A stretch of DNA of 12,407 nucleotides from Chloroflexota bacterium. GTDB lineage: Bacteria > Chloroflexota > Anaerolineae > Ardenticatenales > Ardenticatenaceae. The stretch lies in contig DOUV01000777.1 in the NCBI GenBank assembly GCA_003520455.1, forward strand, positions 1 to 12,407, in the 5' to 3' direction. This document shows positions 1 through 8,449 of the stretch, piece by piece; positions within the stretch are counted from its first letter, which is position 1, and each line of letters begins with the position of its first letter. The translations under genes were made by a program, and so were the position numbers. The notes below the pieces were generated by a model that worked only from the letters and a program-made list of their open reading frames with translations, was not told where the DNA came from and did not search any database.

Positions 1-1628
1 TGACAATAGGGTCCACCTTACACGCTCTCACCCTCACGGTGGGGCAGAGCTTTGAGCCGTTGTTGCAGGTCGCCTGCGTGTTCAAGCCCCAGCGCTTGAT
101 TTTTATCCTCAACAGATACTACCACAGGGCAAACGGCAGAAGAGAAAACGGCAAAGACTACGGCATCCAACTACGTGATCTGGTGCAGAAGTTGGCGGAG
201 GTGAGTGACCTGCCTGATGAATGGCGGCCTCCGCCTTACGAGGATGAAGCCTTTGAGTGCTGCGTGGTGCAAGAGGATACACCGACACAGGTATTTCGGG
301 CCCTGCGGGAAGCGTTCGAACAGGAGAAGTATTCGCCCCCTGCAGAGACCATCAACGTGGTCGACATTACCGGGGCGAAAAAGAGTATGGTGGTCGGCGC
401 GTTTCTGTTTGCTGTTCATTCAGAGATACCGATCACGTATGTGGACTTTGACGAGTACGAACCAACACGCGGCAGGCCCTACGGGTATACTTGCAAAATC
501 GGGCAGATTGCCGATCCTTATCACGCCTTCCGCCTACGTGATTGGGAACGGGTGCGGCAACTCTACGGGCAGTATGATTTTCGTGGCGCCCGGCAGCTCA
601 TCATTGGGATCAGTGGCGAGCCAGGGATTCGCGATATAATGGCTTCCCATCTTGAAGGGCGCGCAGGTGGCGCAGCACTATACGACGATGTTGACATTGA
701 GAAGGTGCAGCGCTTCTACCGCATTCTCGACGTGTACGAAGAGTGGGAGAATGGCGACTACCAACGCGCGCTCGACCAGGCAACGGCGTTGGGGCTGGAT
801 GAGAGGAGTGTCCCGTGGGCTATCCGGCAGTTGGGAGAATTCTGGCCGAGCACGGCGCAGGCTCCACAAGAGGAAAAATCGGCAGTCTATCTCCTGCAAA
901 CACACCTCGCCCTGAAACAAGGAACGTCAACCCCCTCTCTCTTCAACCGGCCCGATGGGTTGCTGGCCTATGCCCGGGATGAGATGGCAAAAATCCGGCG
1001 GCTCATCAAGTATAACGAGGATTATCGCTCGGCATTTCTGAGGGCAGCAGGGCTGCATGAGTTTTTGCTCAAGGCGCGGCTGGCGCTGCTGTGGTTCAAC
1101 GATAAGGCGATCCGCATCTCTGTGGATGATGGGCCACCGCTGCATCCCTCCAGCTTGTTGCCCCCCGAGTCTCTCAAGTGGTTCAAGAAACTGACAGATT
1201 TGACCGCTGAGGCGATGTTGAAGGCCTTGAACGCTCCGGCTCAGCCACTTGTTCTTGATTCCAAATGGGACAAGACAGCCAAGAGGCAGAAGGAGACATT
1301 CGTCCAATTGCCACATGCAGCCCAGTTGGACGATTATTGGAGGGATATCACGCTGTTACACTTCGATAGTGCAAAACTGGATGGCTCGCTGGTCTTCACG
1401 CGCCTGCGCAACGAAGCCATTCACACCCATCTTTCTATTCCCCGTTCCATTGCTAAAGGCGCATGCGATCTGGTGGCGGCCGCCCTGAAAGACTTTGAGG
1501 ACAACTGGCTTGTTCCGCTCGCCGGCATCACCATACCGGCGCGGACCGAGCAGGTTGAAGCACCTCGCTGGGCCGAGCTATGTCAAATCTGCGGGTTGGA
1601 TTTTCTACCCCCGAAGCTGCGTGAATGA
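1..1628 (+). CDS. CARF-HEPN ancillary RNase, Csm6/Cas02710 (TIGR02710)-like, 5' end at window edge
   Basis: Probable cyclic-oligoadenylate-activated ribonuclease of type III CRISPR immunity. Numbering is from the GTG at 39. The N-terminal half has the CARF pattern: a first strand ending TVGQSFEPLL, then strand QRLIFILN, then the ligand-loop motif DITGAKKSM (D109, G112, K115), matching the D-x-T-G-x-K signature of the Cas02710/Csm6 group, followed by strand ITYVDFD. A helical middle leads to a HEPN motif RNEAIH (R457, H462; R-x4-H), the catalytic pair of HEPN RNases. The reading frame is open upstream of 39 to the edge, and residues before the GTG (HALTLT) complete the first CARF strand, so GTG 39 is unlikely to be the true start. 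The codon cut by the edge ends in TG (bases 1-2), so it could itself be the start. The TGA overlaps an in-frame ATG of the next gene. CARF and HEPN are seen as motifs; activation by Cas10 product is inferred from the neighbour. The exact subfamily is less certain. Confidence 0.82.
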   Translation, partial: TIGSTLHALTLTVGQSFEPLLQVACVFKPQRLIFILNRYYHRANGRRENGKDYGIQLRDLVQKLAEVSDLPDEWRPPPYEDEAFECCVVQEDTPTQVFRALREAFEQEKYSPPAETINVVDITGAKKSMVVGAFLFAVHSEIPITYVDFDEYEPTRGRPYGYTCKIGQIADPYHAFRLRDWERVRQLYGQYDFRGARQLIIGISGEPGIRDIMASHLEGRAGGAALYDDVDIEKVQRFYRILDVYEEWENGDYQRALDQATALGLDERSVPWAIRQLGEFWPSTAQAPQEEKSAVYLLQTHLALKQGTSTPSLFNRPDGLLAYARDEMAKIRRLIKYNEDYRSAFLRAAGLHEFLLKARLALLWFNDKAIRISVDDGPPLHPSSLLPPESLKWFKKLTDLTAEAMLKALNAPAQPLVLDSKWDKTAKRQKETFVQLPHAAQLDDYWRDITLLHFDSAKLDGSLVFTRLRNEAIHTHLSIPRSIAKGACDLVAAALKDFEDNWLVPLAGITIPARTEQVEAPRWAELCQICGLDFLPPKLRE

Positions 1629-1634
1629 GGAGGT
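1627..1634 (+). promoter_or_regulatory. Shine-Dalgarno site deciding the cas10 start
   Basis: GAGGAGGT lies five bases before ATG 1640. This favours 1640 over the in-frame ATG at 1625, which overlaps the previous stop codon but lacks this spacing. The protein from 1640 begins MGYLLAAEAD, directly at the first strand of the Cas10 palm. Confidence 0.75.
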
Positions 1635-1639
1635 CATAC

Positions 1640-3355
1640 ATGGGCTATTTATTAGCCGCTGAGGCCGACAAGATTCAGGATTTCATCTTCCGCTCCTCCC
1701 GCCTGCGAGAGGTGGTGGGGGCAAGCCAGTTGTTGAGCCGCTTCCATAGCGACGAGGAGCATGGTGTGTTCAAGTTGGTGGAAGCGCTTGGTGGTGAGGC
1801 CGTCGTGAACGACGGCGGGAGCTTCCGAGCGCTTTTTACGGGGCAGGATGCCGAAGGGCTCGCCCAGCGCTTTGGCGAAGAGCTGGCGGAACTCTACCGC
1901 CTCGTCATGGACAGCACGCTCTCCGTCGCGCCGCCTCACCTCGTCGCGAATGATTTGCCCCCCAAAGACAACGACGCGGCAAGCCAGGCGCTGCGCCGCG
2001 CCAAGCTGCACCGCGAGCACTACACTGCCGAAGTACATATGCCGTATGTCGCGTTCTGCGCTTCGTGCGGGGTAGCGCCGGCGGTGCAGTATGCCGTGCT
2101 GCCGAGCGAGGAAAGGCTTCAGGATGTGCAGCCGCGCTATCTCTGCCGCGCGTGCCAGGACAAAGCGCGCGAGCGCGCTTCGCAGCGCAGCGATTTCCTG
2201 GATGCGTTCCTGGAAGCGGTCACGGGCGACGCGAACAAGAACGATGATTTCACGTGGCCTGAAGACGCGGATGAACTGGCGGGGGAAGACAGGCGCCGTT
2301 ACGTTGCCTACCTGGTGGCCGACGGCAACAGCATGGGCGAACTTTTTGGCAGTTGCCCCAATAAGGATGCGCTCCATCGCTTTTCCAAGGGGCTGACAGG
2401 CGCCGTTCGCCGCAGCCTGGCCGATGCGACAAAGCAATTGCAGCGGTGCTGCCCCCCCAGAGAAGTGCGGCGCGGCAAGAAAAAGCAGCAACTTGTGGCT
2501 GTCCTCCCGCTTATCCTGGGTGGCGACGACCTGTATGCCCTGTTCCCCGCACCCTGGGCGCTGGATTTTGCGCGCTGTTTCTGCCTGGCCTACGAGAGGC
2601 ACGTGGGGGAGCTCGTGCGAGAGACGCTTCAAGACGATAACATTTTCCCCCCCACCGTGGCCGCCGCCGTCGTCATCTGCAAGAGCAAGTATCCTTACAC
2701 GCTGGCCCACCGCCGCGCCCATACACTGCTGAAGGAGGCGAAGCGGCTGAGCAAGGCGCACGCGGCAGAACATGAGGAGTCTCTCTCGACGGTCAATTTC
2801 GAGGTGATTCTGGGCAATCGCCTGGAGCGACAGGGCGCGGGGCGCGAGCAGGCCATACGCCCCACACTTCGATCGTACTGGGTGACGGAGAGTCCAGACC
2901 ATCTGTCGCCGGAGGCCAAAGCACGAACGAGCGATCTTTCAGTGCTCATCCGGCAACGCTACGAGTTGCGGGATGTACCGAATCGTCGCTTGAATGAGTT
3001 GCGCCGCCGTTTTGGCGAGGCTCTCGATGTCCCTCAAAGCAAAGAGCTTCCTCTCTGGCTGAAGGAATGGAGCGACAAGATCGAGCCCTTCCTCGAACGG
3101 AGTGGAGAACCCAGGAAGACCGCGGGGACTGCTTCTGCCACCCAGCGGAAACAACCAATTCGCGACGCTCTCGCTGCCTTGGGGAGCGCCCGCGGCGCCT
3201 CCGAGGACAACACCCATTGGTGGCGCGAGGAGTGGACGGGACAGAAATCCCTCTATCACCAGGGGTTGCCGGACGTGCTGGAGGCATGGGACTACGCGCT
3301 CGACATGACAAAGGAACGCTCAGAGTACGAGCGGAGCGAGGAGGATGCGCGGTGA
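1640..3355 (+). CDS. cas10: Cas10, HD-less, with intact GGDD palm (type III-D)
   Basis: Large subunit and signalling enzyme of a type III CRISPR complex; 571 residues from ATG 1640. Family knowledge: on target RNA binding, the second palm domain turns ATP into cyclic oligoadenylates. Seen: an N-terminal first palm domain opening with KIQDFIFRSSRLREVVGAS, a typical Cas10/Csm1 motif; a zinc-ribbon-like four-cysteine site (C140, C143, C169, C172); a second palm starting YVAYLVADGNSMGELF; and the catalytic GGDD at 294-297. A helical C-terminal part ends PDVLEAWDYAL. No N-terminal HD nuclease is present, because the protein starts at the palm, so ssDNA cleavage by Cas10 is not expected. It is short for Cas10 (often 700-1000 residues), which fits loss of HD. 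It follows the CARF-HEPN gene, the expected sensor of its product. The next gene starts at GTG 3352, overlapping its TGA. Confidence 0.93.
   Translation: MGYLLAAEADKIQDFIFRSSRLREVVGASQLLSRFHSDEEHGVFKLVEALGGEAVVNDGGSFRALFTGQDAEGLAQRFGEELAELYRLVMDSTLSVAPPHLVANDLPPKDNDAASQALRRAKLHREHYTAEVHMPYVAFCASCGVAPAVQYAVLPSEERLQDVQPRYLCRACQDKARERASQRSDFLDAFLEAVTGDANKNDDFTWPEDADELAGEDRRRYVAYLVADGNSMGELFGSCPNKDALHRFSKGLTGAVRRSLADATKQLQRCCPPREVRRGKKKQQLVAVLPLILGGDDLYALFPAPWALDFARCFCLAYERHVGELVRETLQDDNIFPPTVAAAVVICKSKYPYTLAHRRAHTLLKEAKRLSKAHAAEHEESLSTVNFEVILGNRLERQGAGREQAIRPTLRSYWVTESPDHLSPEAKARTSDLSVLIRQRYELRDVPNRRLNELRRRFGEALDVPQSKELPLWLKEWSDKIEPFLERSGEPRKTAGTASATQRKQPIRDALAALGSARGASEDNTHWWREEWTGQKSLYHQGLPDVLEAWDYALDMTKERSEYERSEEDAR
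3338..3344 (+). promoter_or_regulatory. Shine-Dalgarno site deciding the cas7-5-11 GTG start
   Basis: GAGGAGG ends seven bases before GTG 3352, whose G overlaps the cas10 stop (GTGA). The same frame is open further upstream to 3067, but that stretch lies inside cas10 and has arginine-rich shadow composition. The Cas7 fold begins right after the GTG (RTFTFEIEFKSDFHIG). Confidence 0.75.
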
Positions 3356-5826
3356 GCCGCACGTTTACGTTCGAGATCGAGTTCAAGAGCGACTTTCACA
3401 TCGGCGCGGGCCACGGGCTGGGCACGGAAGTAGACTCGGCGTTGTCGCGCGACCCGGATGGCATGCCCGTTATTCGCGGGACGATTCTAACGGGCCTGCT
3501 GCGCGACAGCCTGCGCCAACTGCTCTTGCTTGACCCCTGTAAGGCATATGCCCGCCACCACCCCTTTTCTGCGGACAAGGGGACAGGGGGAGTCCCGTAC
3601 TGCGGACAGTTTGGTGGGACGGGGGAACCCTGCCCCCTCTGCACTATCTTTGGCTCGCCGAAGCACCTCAAGCAGTGGCGCATCTCCTCCGCCCGTCCGG
3701 TGGGGTTGGAAGCGCCCCAGCAGCGAGACGTGTGGAAGGCGGGCGAGACAGCCGCGCAATCAACCACGCGCCTGCGCGTCAACCCCCGCACGCGCCGCGC
3801 GGAGGAAAACAAGCTGTTCACGCGCGAGGAGGGGAACGGGCACCTGCGCTTCCGCTTTCAAGCTGAGTGTCGCGCCGTGGATGATGCGAGCGAGAGCGAA
3901 GCCGCTTGGCTGGTGGCCGCTGCGCGCTTGACGCGGCAGATTGGGGCCAGCAAGGGCCGCGGGCGGGGGGAGTGCGAGATAACGCTGGTGGATGAGGCTC
4001 AGCAGGCGGCGTTACTCGGCGTCTTCGAGCAGCTATTGAAGGGCGAGAAACCTTTGGCGAACGGCGCCGGGAAGCAGGCGGCGATCCTCGACGCTCCCAC
4101 GCTAGCCCTCGGGACATCGCACGGCGAGCACCCGTACCGCCTGCGTGTGCTGTTGCGCGCCGACGAGCCGCTCCTGATCGCGCGACGGGCCGAGGCAGGC
4201 AACCAGTTCGAGACGCTGGAGAGTATCCCCGGCTCCGTCCTGCGCGGCGCGCTGGCCTGGCGCGTGGCCTGGGGAGTGGGAGAGCAACGAATGAAGGAGG
4301 GGCACGCAGAATACGACACCTTCACTGCCCTCTTCTTCCGTGACGCCATTCGCTTCTCGGCACTGTTCCCGTTCAAGGTGAACGATGAGTTTGCCACGAG
4401 CGGCCACCCCACGCTCCGCGCGCCCAAGGATCTCCTCACCTGTGAGCTGCATCCGGGGTACACAGAGACGCCAGACGAGGGGCACGGGGTTTTGAGTGCT
4501 GTGTGCGAAGCGAGCATCCCGAAGAAGTGCCCGGTGCGGGGAGAGGGAAAGCTGGAGGCAGTGCGCGCCTATCTGCCACTCGATGGCTCGAATCCAACCG
4601 TAGGTTTTACGGTTCGGCAACGCTCCGAGATGCACATCCGCATCGAGCCACGCACGGGACGCGTGAGCCGGGGTGACCTGTATGGCTACGTGGCGCTGGA
4701 GCCAGGGCAATACTGGATCGGGGAGATTCACTGCGCCAACGAGCAGGTGTGGCAGACCCTCTGCGCTCTGGCGCGGCTCGAAGCGCAGGGCATCAATTCG
4801 CTCCGGCTTGGCAAGGCGAGCCGTCGCGGCTACGGCAAAGTCACTCTTCACTGGGCGCCATCCGCCAAGTCCGTGTGGCTCGACGCTCGCATCGAGCAAC
4901 GGGTGAGGTATATGGAAGCCGTCGTGATGACGTTGTTGAGCGATGCCATAGTGGCGGACCTGTGGGGGCGCTTCGTGCGTGGCTTTGATGAGGGATGGCT
5001 GCAGCAGGCCCTGGATTTGCCCGAAACGGCCTCCGTCACGGTTGACGAGCAGCGTCGTTTCAGCGCGGTGCGTCCGGTGGATGGCTTCAATGCCACGTTG
5101 GGCTTGCCACGTGCTCGCGATATCGCGCTGGAAGCGGGGTCCACGGTGCGATTGAGTTTCAGTGGAATTGAGTTAGAGCCGCTACGTGAGAAGTTAGCGA
5201 AGGTGGAGCAGGAGGGCATCGGCCTGCGCCGCGACGAGGGCTTTGGTCGGGTTGCCTTCAACCATCCCATCCACCAGGAGCCACAACAGTGGCCGTCGAT
5301 CACCATTCACCTGAACAAGGAGTTGGAAGCGCTCCAGTTGGGTCGGGCAGCGAGTGCTGATCGCCAGGCAAAGAGAGATCAGTTCTTGACAGAGTGGGGC
5401 AAGACGCTCGATGAGCAGACCCTGAATTGGTGGAAGGAACGCTTTGGTCGCACGCCGAAAAATCGTACTCGCTTTGAGGCCGTCGCGCGCTTCCTGCACA
5501 CGACGCAACTGCGCGATGTGGCTGCCATTCGCGCCGAGCTTCAGGCGTGGGGGCAATCCGACCAGTTGTTGCCCCAGAAAGTCCACAACGAAGTCAAGCA
5601 CGGACGGGGTGGTGAAAACTTCTTTGATTCGGAGAGGGGCGAAGGCAAGAAGGGGATAGAGGCGCTCGACGATCTTCTCCAGCAGCTGGCGGATACTATA
5701 AACGCCAATGCCGCCGAGAATGGCCACGACCGGCTCTGCCAGGTGGGGCTACAGATGCTCGCCGGCCGGATCTCAGCAGTTACGCGGGAGCAGGAAGGAA
5801 GCCAACAAGAGGAGACGCAGCAATGA
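3352..5826 (+). CDS. cas7-5-11: Cas7-Cas5(Csx10)-Cas11 fusion effector subunit (III-Dv type)
   Basis: Backbone and crRNA-capping subunit; 824 residues from GTG 3352. Domain 1 (about 1-235) is Cas7: strand FTFEIEFKSDFHIGAG, the acidic position D28 that aligns with the Csm3 catalytic aspartate, glycine loop at 43-48, and a zinc site C63/C84/C94/C97 ending in CPLCTIFG. Domain 2 (about 260-640) is Csx10-like Cas5: ESIPGSVLRGALA at 290-300, a C364-x-x-H pattern with C385 and C393, LRLGKASRRGYGKV at 484-497 and GIGLRRDEGFGRV at 622-634, both typical RAMP glycine-rich loops. The last ~170 residues (about 655-824) are charged, mostly helical and unrelated to RAMP folds. Position and character match the Cas11 (Csm2-like) part of the Synechocystis III-Dv fusion; this domain is the least certain. 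Cas7 units cut target RNA in the family. The TGA overlaps ATG 5823 of the next gene (ATGA). Confidence 0.88.
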   Translation: MSRTFTFEIEFKSDFHIGAGHGLGTEVDSALSRDPDGMPVIRGTILTGLLRDSLRQLLLLDPCKAYARHHPFSADKGTGGVPYCGQFGGTGEPCPLCTIFGSPKHLKQWRISSARPVGLEAPQQRDVWKAGETAAQSTTRLRVNPRTRRAEENKLFTREEGNGHLRFRFQAECRAVDDASESEAAWLVAAARLTRQIGASKGRGRGECEITLVDEAQQAALLGVFEQLLKGEKPLANGAGKQAAILDAPTLALGTSHGEHPYRLRVLLRADEPLLIARRAEAGNQFETLESIPGSVLRGALAWRVAWGVGEQRMKEGHAEYDTFTALFFRDAIRFSALFPFKVNDEFATSGHPTLRAPKDLLTCELHPGYTETPDEGHGVLSAVCEASIPKKCPVRGEGKLEAVRAYLPLDGSNPTVGFTVRQRSEMHIRIEPRTGRVSRGDLYGYVALEPGQYWIGEIHCANEQVWQTLCALARLEAQGINSLRLGKASRRGYGKVTLHWAPSAKSVWLDARIEQRVRYMEAVVMTLLSDAIVADLWGRFVRGFDEGWLQQALDLPETASVTVDEQRRFSAVRPVDGFNATLGLPRARDIALEAGSTVRLSFSGIELEPLREKLAKVEQEGIGLRRDEGFGRVAFNHPIHQEPQQWPSITIHLNKELEALQLGRAASADRQAKRDQFLTEWGKTLDEQTLNWWKERFGRTPKNRTRFEAVARFLHTTQLRDVAAIRAELQAWGQSDQLLPQKVHNEVKHGRGGENFFDSERGEGKKGIEALDDLLQQLADTINANAAENGHDRLCQVGLQMLAGRISAVTREQEGSQQEETQQ

Positions 5827-7790
5827 GCCACTTTCGCGCGATTATCGGAACAATCACCCCGCGTGTGCCGCTGCACGTGGGCACGGGCGAGGCGACGGAG
5901 ACCGCCGACGGTCTGCTGCGCCGCGACGTACAGGGCCGCCTCCTCATTCCGGGTACGGCGCTGGCCGGGGTGCTGCGGAGTATCGCCACCCGTCTTGGAC
6001 CGCGGCTGGGGGCGAAGGTATGTATGGCGCTCGAAGTCTCTCCGGGGGAACGGAGCGACGAGACGCAGCCACGCCGCCAAAGCGAGGATACGCAGCAACC
6101 CTGCAATTGCCTGGTCTGCCGCCTCTTCGGGGACTGGAATCCCCAGGATTTGCCGCGCAACAGAGGCGAACCTGAAGAAAAGTGGCTGACCCCTACCGGA
6201 CGCGCCTCCAGACTGATCGTTTACGATGCTGCTCTCGATGAGTCTCCGGCGTCGCTCATCCGCGACGGGGTGGGGATTGACCGCACGACTGGGGCGGCGG
6301 CCCGCCGCGAGCGCGCCAAGTTCAGTCTTGAGGTGCTGCCAGCGGCGCCACCTGCGGCAGTGGAGGCAGACGGCGCGGGTGCAGAGTACAATGAAGCAAA
6401 GCCAACCTTCAAGCTACGCATTGAGATCAAACCAGGCGCAAACGAGGCAGAGGACGAAGCCCAACTTCAGTTGCTGGCGGCGGCGCTCGCCGAGTGGAAG
6501 GCGGAACACGGGGCCATTGGCGGGCGCGTCTCGCGTGGGTTAGGGGCGTTCACGCTCTCGAAGGTTCAGTTCGTCGAGCGCGAGCTGGACAGGGCCACGA
6601 CGCTCCTGGAGTTTCTGAAGGATGGCCCTCCCTGGCAAGCCACCGGCGGCGACTACGGCTGGGTGGACCGTCAAACCACGGCAGCCCGCGCACGGGTGCA
6701 ACCGTTGGATAGGGAGAAGCACAAACAATCGAAGGCGTTCGTTGCCCGCACATGGGCGCTGGCCGAGTTCACCCTTACCGCGACCGGGCCGTTCCTGACG
6801 CACGACCTCGTGCAGGCGGCGCGGGGTGGCTTCGACCACGCGCCACTGCTGACCGCCTACTTCAACTCGCATCGCCCGATTCTGCCCGGTTCCAGCCTGC
6901 GCGGGGTGCTGCGCAGCCAGGCCGAGCGCATCGCCCGCACGCTGGCGACCCACGCGGCGAGCCAGACAGCCAACGCCAGAGAGGACTTTCTCATCCATTG
7001 CCCTGCGTGTCACCCGCTCACCACGAAGACAAATGACCCTGTCGCGAGCTGCAACAGCTTTATCAAGAAGCTCGACAAGGTTGAGCGGGATAGAATCGAG
7101 CGAGAGGGCGCGGGCGACAAAATGTGCCTTGCCTGCCAGCTGTTTGGGAACACGTGGCAGGGCAGCCGCCTGCGCGTGGAGGATGCGCCGCTCAGAGAGG
7201 GGACAACCGCCGAGTTCAAGGTGCTCGACTTCCTGGCGATTGACCGCTTCACGGGCGGCGGGCGCGACAGCGCCAAGTTCGACGCGGTGGTGCTCTGGCA
7301 GCCTGAGTTCAGCGTGCGCCTCGTCCTGGAGAACCCGGAAGCGTGGGAACTCGGCTGGCTGGCCCTGACCCTACGCGACCTGCACGACGGGTTGGCGACG
7401 GTCGGCTTCGGCCGCTCCAAGGGCTTTGGGCGCTGCAAGATCAAAGAGGGCAAGCTGACTCTCGGTTACTTGCGCGACGAGGATTTTCCCCTGCCTGAAG
7501 AGAAGATGGGCGCAGACGAGGCCAGGCAGAAAGCAGGAAAGGCAGCGCGGAATGCAGGGCAGCGACTCCGCGCAGGGAGGCCAGAAAACGAGTACAGTGG
7601 CCTCTATCGCGTTGTTACCTACGACGAGAGCAAGCACGATGACTGGTTGGTATTGGCGGATGGCTGGGTGGCAGCGTTCAACCAACAGGTCGCCATTCAC
7701 GAGCGAGACAACGATTTCATCCTTGAGAACGATAGTTACTTCGGCGGGGTAGATCATCTCTATCCGGTGAAGCCGGAGGTGAACGCATGA
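5823..7790 (+). CDS. cas7-2x: Double Cas7 RAMP protein (Cas7-2x, III-Dv type)
   Basis: Two Cas7 backbone units in one 655-residue chain. Unit 1 (about 1-260): opening PRVPLHVGTG, acidic D29 at the Csm3 active-site position, glycine loop IPGTALAGVLR at 42-52, and cysteines C67/C94/C96/C99 ending CLVCRLFG. Unit 2 (about 310-550): opening LAEFTLTATGPFLTHD, D338 at the matching position, LPGSSLRGVLR at 354-364, and cysteines C393/C396/C410/C435/C438 ending CLACQLFG, then GFGRSKGFG near its end. About 100 further residues after this (550-655) form a tail with no obvious Cas7 counterpart. The site GAGGAG at 5809-5814 lies eight bases before ATG 5823, inside the previous gene. The two preserved acidic residues suggest both units can cleave target RNA (inference from Csm3). 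The TGA overlaps ATG 7787 of the next gene. Confidence 0.9.
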   Translation: MSHFRAIIGTITPRVPLHVGTGEATETADGLLRRDVQGRLLIPGTALAGVLRSIATRLGPRLGAKVCMALEVSPGERSDETQPRRQSEDTQQPCNCLVCRLFGDWNPQDLPRNRGEPEEKWLTPTGRASRLIVYDAALDESPASLIRDGVGIDRTTGAAARRERAKFSLEVLPAAPPAAVEADGAGAEYNEAKPTFKLRIEIKPGANEAEDEAQLQLLAAALAEWKAEHGAIGGRVSRGLGAFTLSKVQFVERELDRATTLLEFLKDGPPWQATGGDYGWVDRQTTAARARVQPLDREKHKQSKAFVARTWALAEFTLTATGPFLTHDLVQAARGGFDHAPLLTAYFNSHRPILPGSSLRGVLRSQAERIARTLATHAASQTANAREDFLIHCPACHPLTTKTNDPVASCNSFIKKLDKVERDRIEREGAGDKMCLACQLFGNTWQGSRLRVEDAPLREGTTAEFKVLDFLAIDRFTGGGRDSAKFDAVVLWQPEFSVRLVLENPEAWELGWLALTLRDLHDGLATVGFGRSKGFGRCKIKEGKLTLGYLRDEDFPLPEEKMGADEARQKAGKAARNAGQRLRAGRPENEYSGLYRVVTYDESKHDDWLVLADGWVAAFNQQVAIHERDNDFILENDSYFGGVDHLYPVKPEVNA

Positions 7791-8449
7791 GCCAACAAGA
7801 GCACGACCCCATCAAGGTAGCATGGCAACGGTTTCAGGAAGGCCGGCAACATCGCAAGGGCGCGGGGGAGCTCACGATCCTCGGCGGCCAGTTTACACCA
7901 GAGCAGTTGGTTTCGTTTTTGGAAGTATGGTCTGTTGCGGAACTGCCCTACCGCATCTGGGAGCACGTCAGCCGCATCGAATGGAGGCGTACCGGCGACC
8001 CAACATTCAAAGCGCAGCCGGACAATCTCGACTACCTCCAGCGCGCCGACCTCTTTGGGGATGGCGGCCATCTCTCCCTACGGCGGGACGGAGACTGCTG
8101 GTTCTGGCACTTCGTGGGCCCGGCGGGACAGCAAAAACCGAAGGGCTTCGAGAAAGAGACGGAGACGTTCACTCAGTTCCCCCAAGGTGGCTTTCGTTGC
8201 TACGAGGAACGGGTGCTGCTGTGGGGCGAGCATAAGGAGAGGCCGAAGACCTCGGAAGCAGACGGGAGCGAAGGGCCCGCCCGATGGTGGGATGACCGCG
8301 TGGCGGCAGCCAACCTGCGTTACCCCATCGACCCGACCGCGCGTGTCTGTTTGCGCTTCTGGCGGCTGAGTGAGGGGGGAACGACGGCGTTCGTCTGGTA
8401 TCGAGGGTTGGAGAAGGCTGAAACCCAGCCGGAAAGTAAACATGGCTGA
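7787..8449 (+). CDS. csx19: Csx19-like III-D effector accessory subunit
   Basis: A 220-residue protein, best read as Csx19 (TIGR03984), a III-D-specific protein found in the III-Dv effector complex. Support: its size, place between two Cas7 genes, and the stretch LFGDGGHLSLRRDGDCWFW (about 91-109), followed by other W/F-rich strands and a late FWRLSEGG...FVWYRG segment, resembling Csx19. No catalytic motif, zinc site, signal peptide or membrane segment is visible. GGAGGT at 7775-7780 lies six bases before ATG 7787, which overlaps the previous stop (ATGA). Its 3' end overlaps the next gene by eight bases. The family match is from memory of motif and context, not a search, so naming is less secure than for the Cas7 genes. 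Confidence 0.72.
   Translation: MSQQEHDPIKVAWQRFQEGRQHRKGAGELTILGGQFTPEQLVSFLEVWSVAELPYRIWEHVSRIEWRRTGDPTFKAQPDNLDYLQRADLFGDGGHLSLRRDGDCWFWHFVGPAGQQKPKGFEKETETFTQFPQGGFRCYEERVLLWGEHKERPKTSEADGSEGPARWWDDRVAAANLRYPIDPTARVCLRFWRLSEGGTTAFVWYRGLEKAETQPESKHG
8431..8436 (+). promoter_or_regulatory. Weak Shine-Dalgarno site deciding the start of the cold-shock-Cas7 gene
   Basis: GGAAAG lies five bases before ATG 8442. The frame is open upstream to 8370, but those extra residues fall inside csx19 and have no domain pattern, whereas a cold-shock-like fold begins immediately after ATG 8442 (MAEKGTIKF). Confidence 0.5.

Noticed and set aside
2163..2180. AAGCGCGC-GA-GCGCGCTT inverted repeat in cas10
   Set aside because: Just past the zinc-site codons, GC-rich alternating sequence; a two-base loop makes an RNA hairpin unlikely, and chance is sufficient.
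1652..2902. Long open frame on the - strand opposite cas10 (416 codons)
   Set aside because: A mirror of GC-rich codon use in cas10: no Shine-Dalgarno, no recognisable domain, and the + strand frame has the GGDD and zinc motifs.
3067..3351. Extension of the Cas7-5-11 frame 95 codons upstream of GTG 3352
   Set aside because: It lies fully within cas10, has shadow-like arginine-rich composition, and the Shine-Dalgarno and Cas7 first strand both fit GTG 3352.
4102..4899. Open frame on the - strand opposite the Csx10 part (265 codons)
   Set aside because: No start signals or domain features; it is the shadow of the + strand gene.
3352..5826. Reading the gene 3 fusion as a type III-E Cas7-11 (gRAMP)
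   Set aside because: It has only one Cas7 unit with a Csx10-like Cas5 part, and a separate Cas10 and three other Cas7 units are present; III-E lacks Cas10 and is a single ~1300-1800-residue chain.
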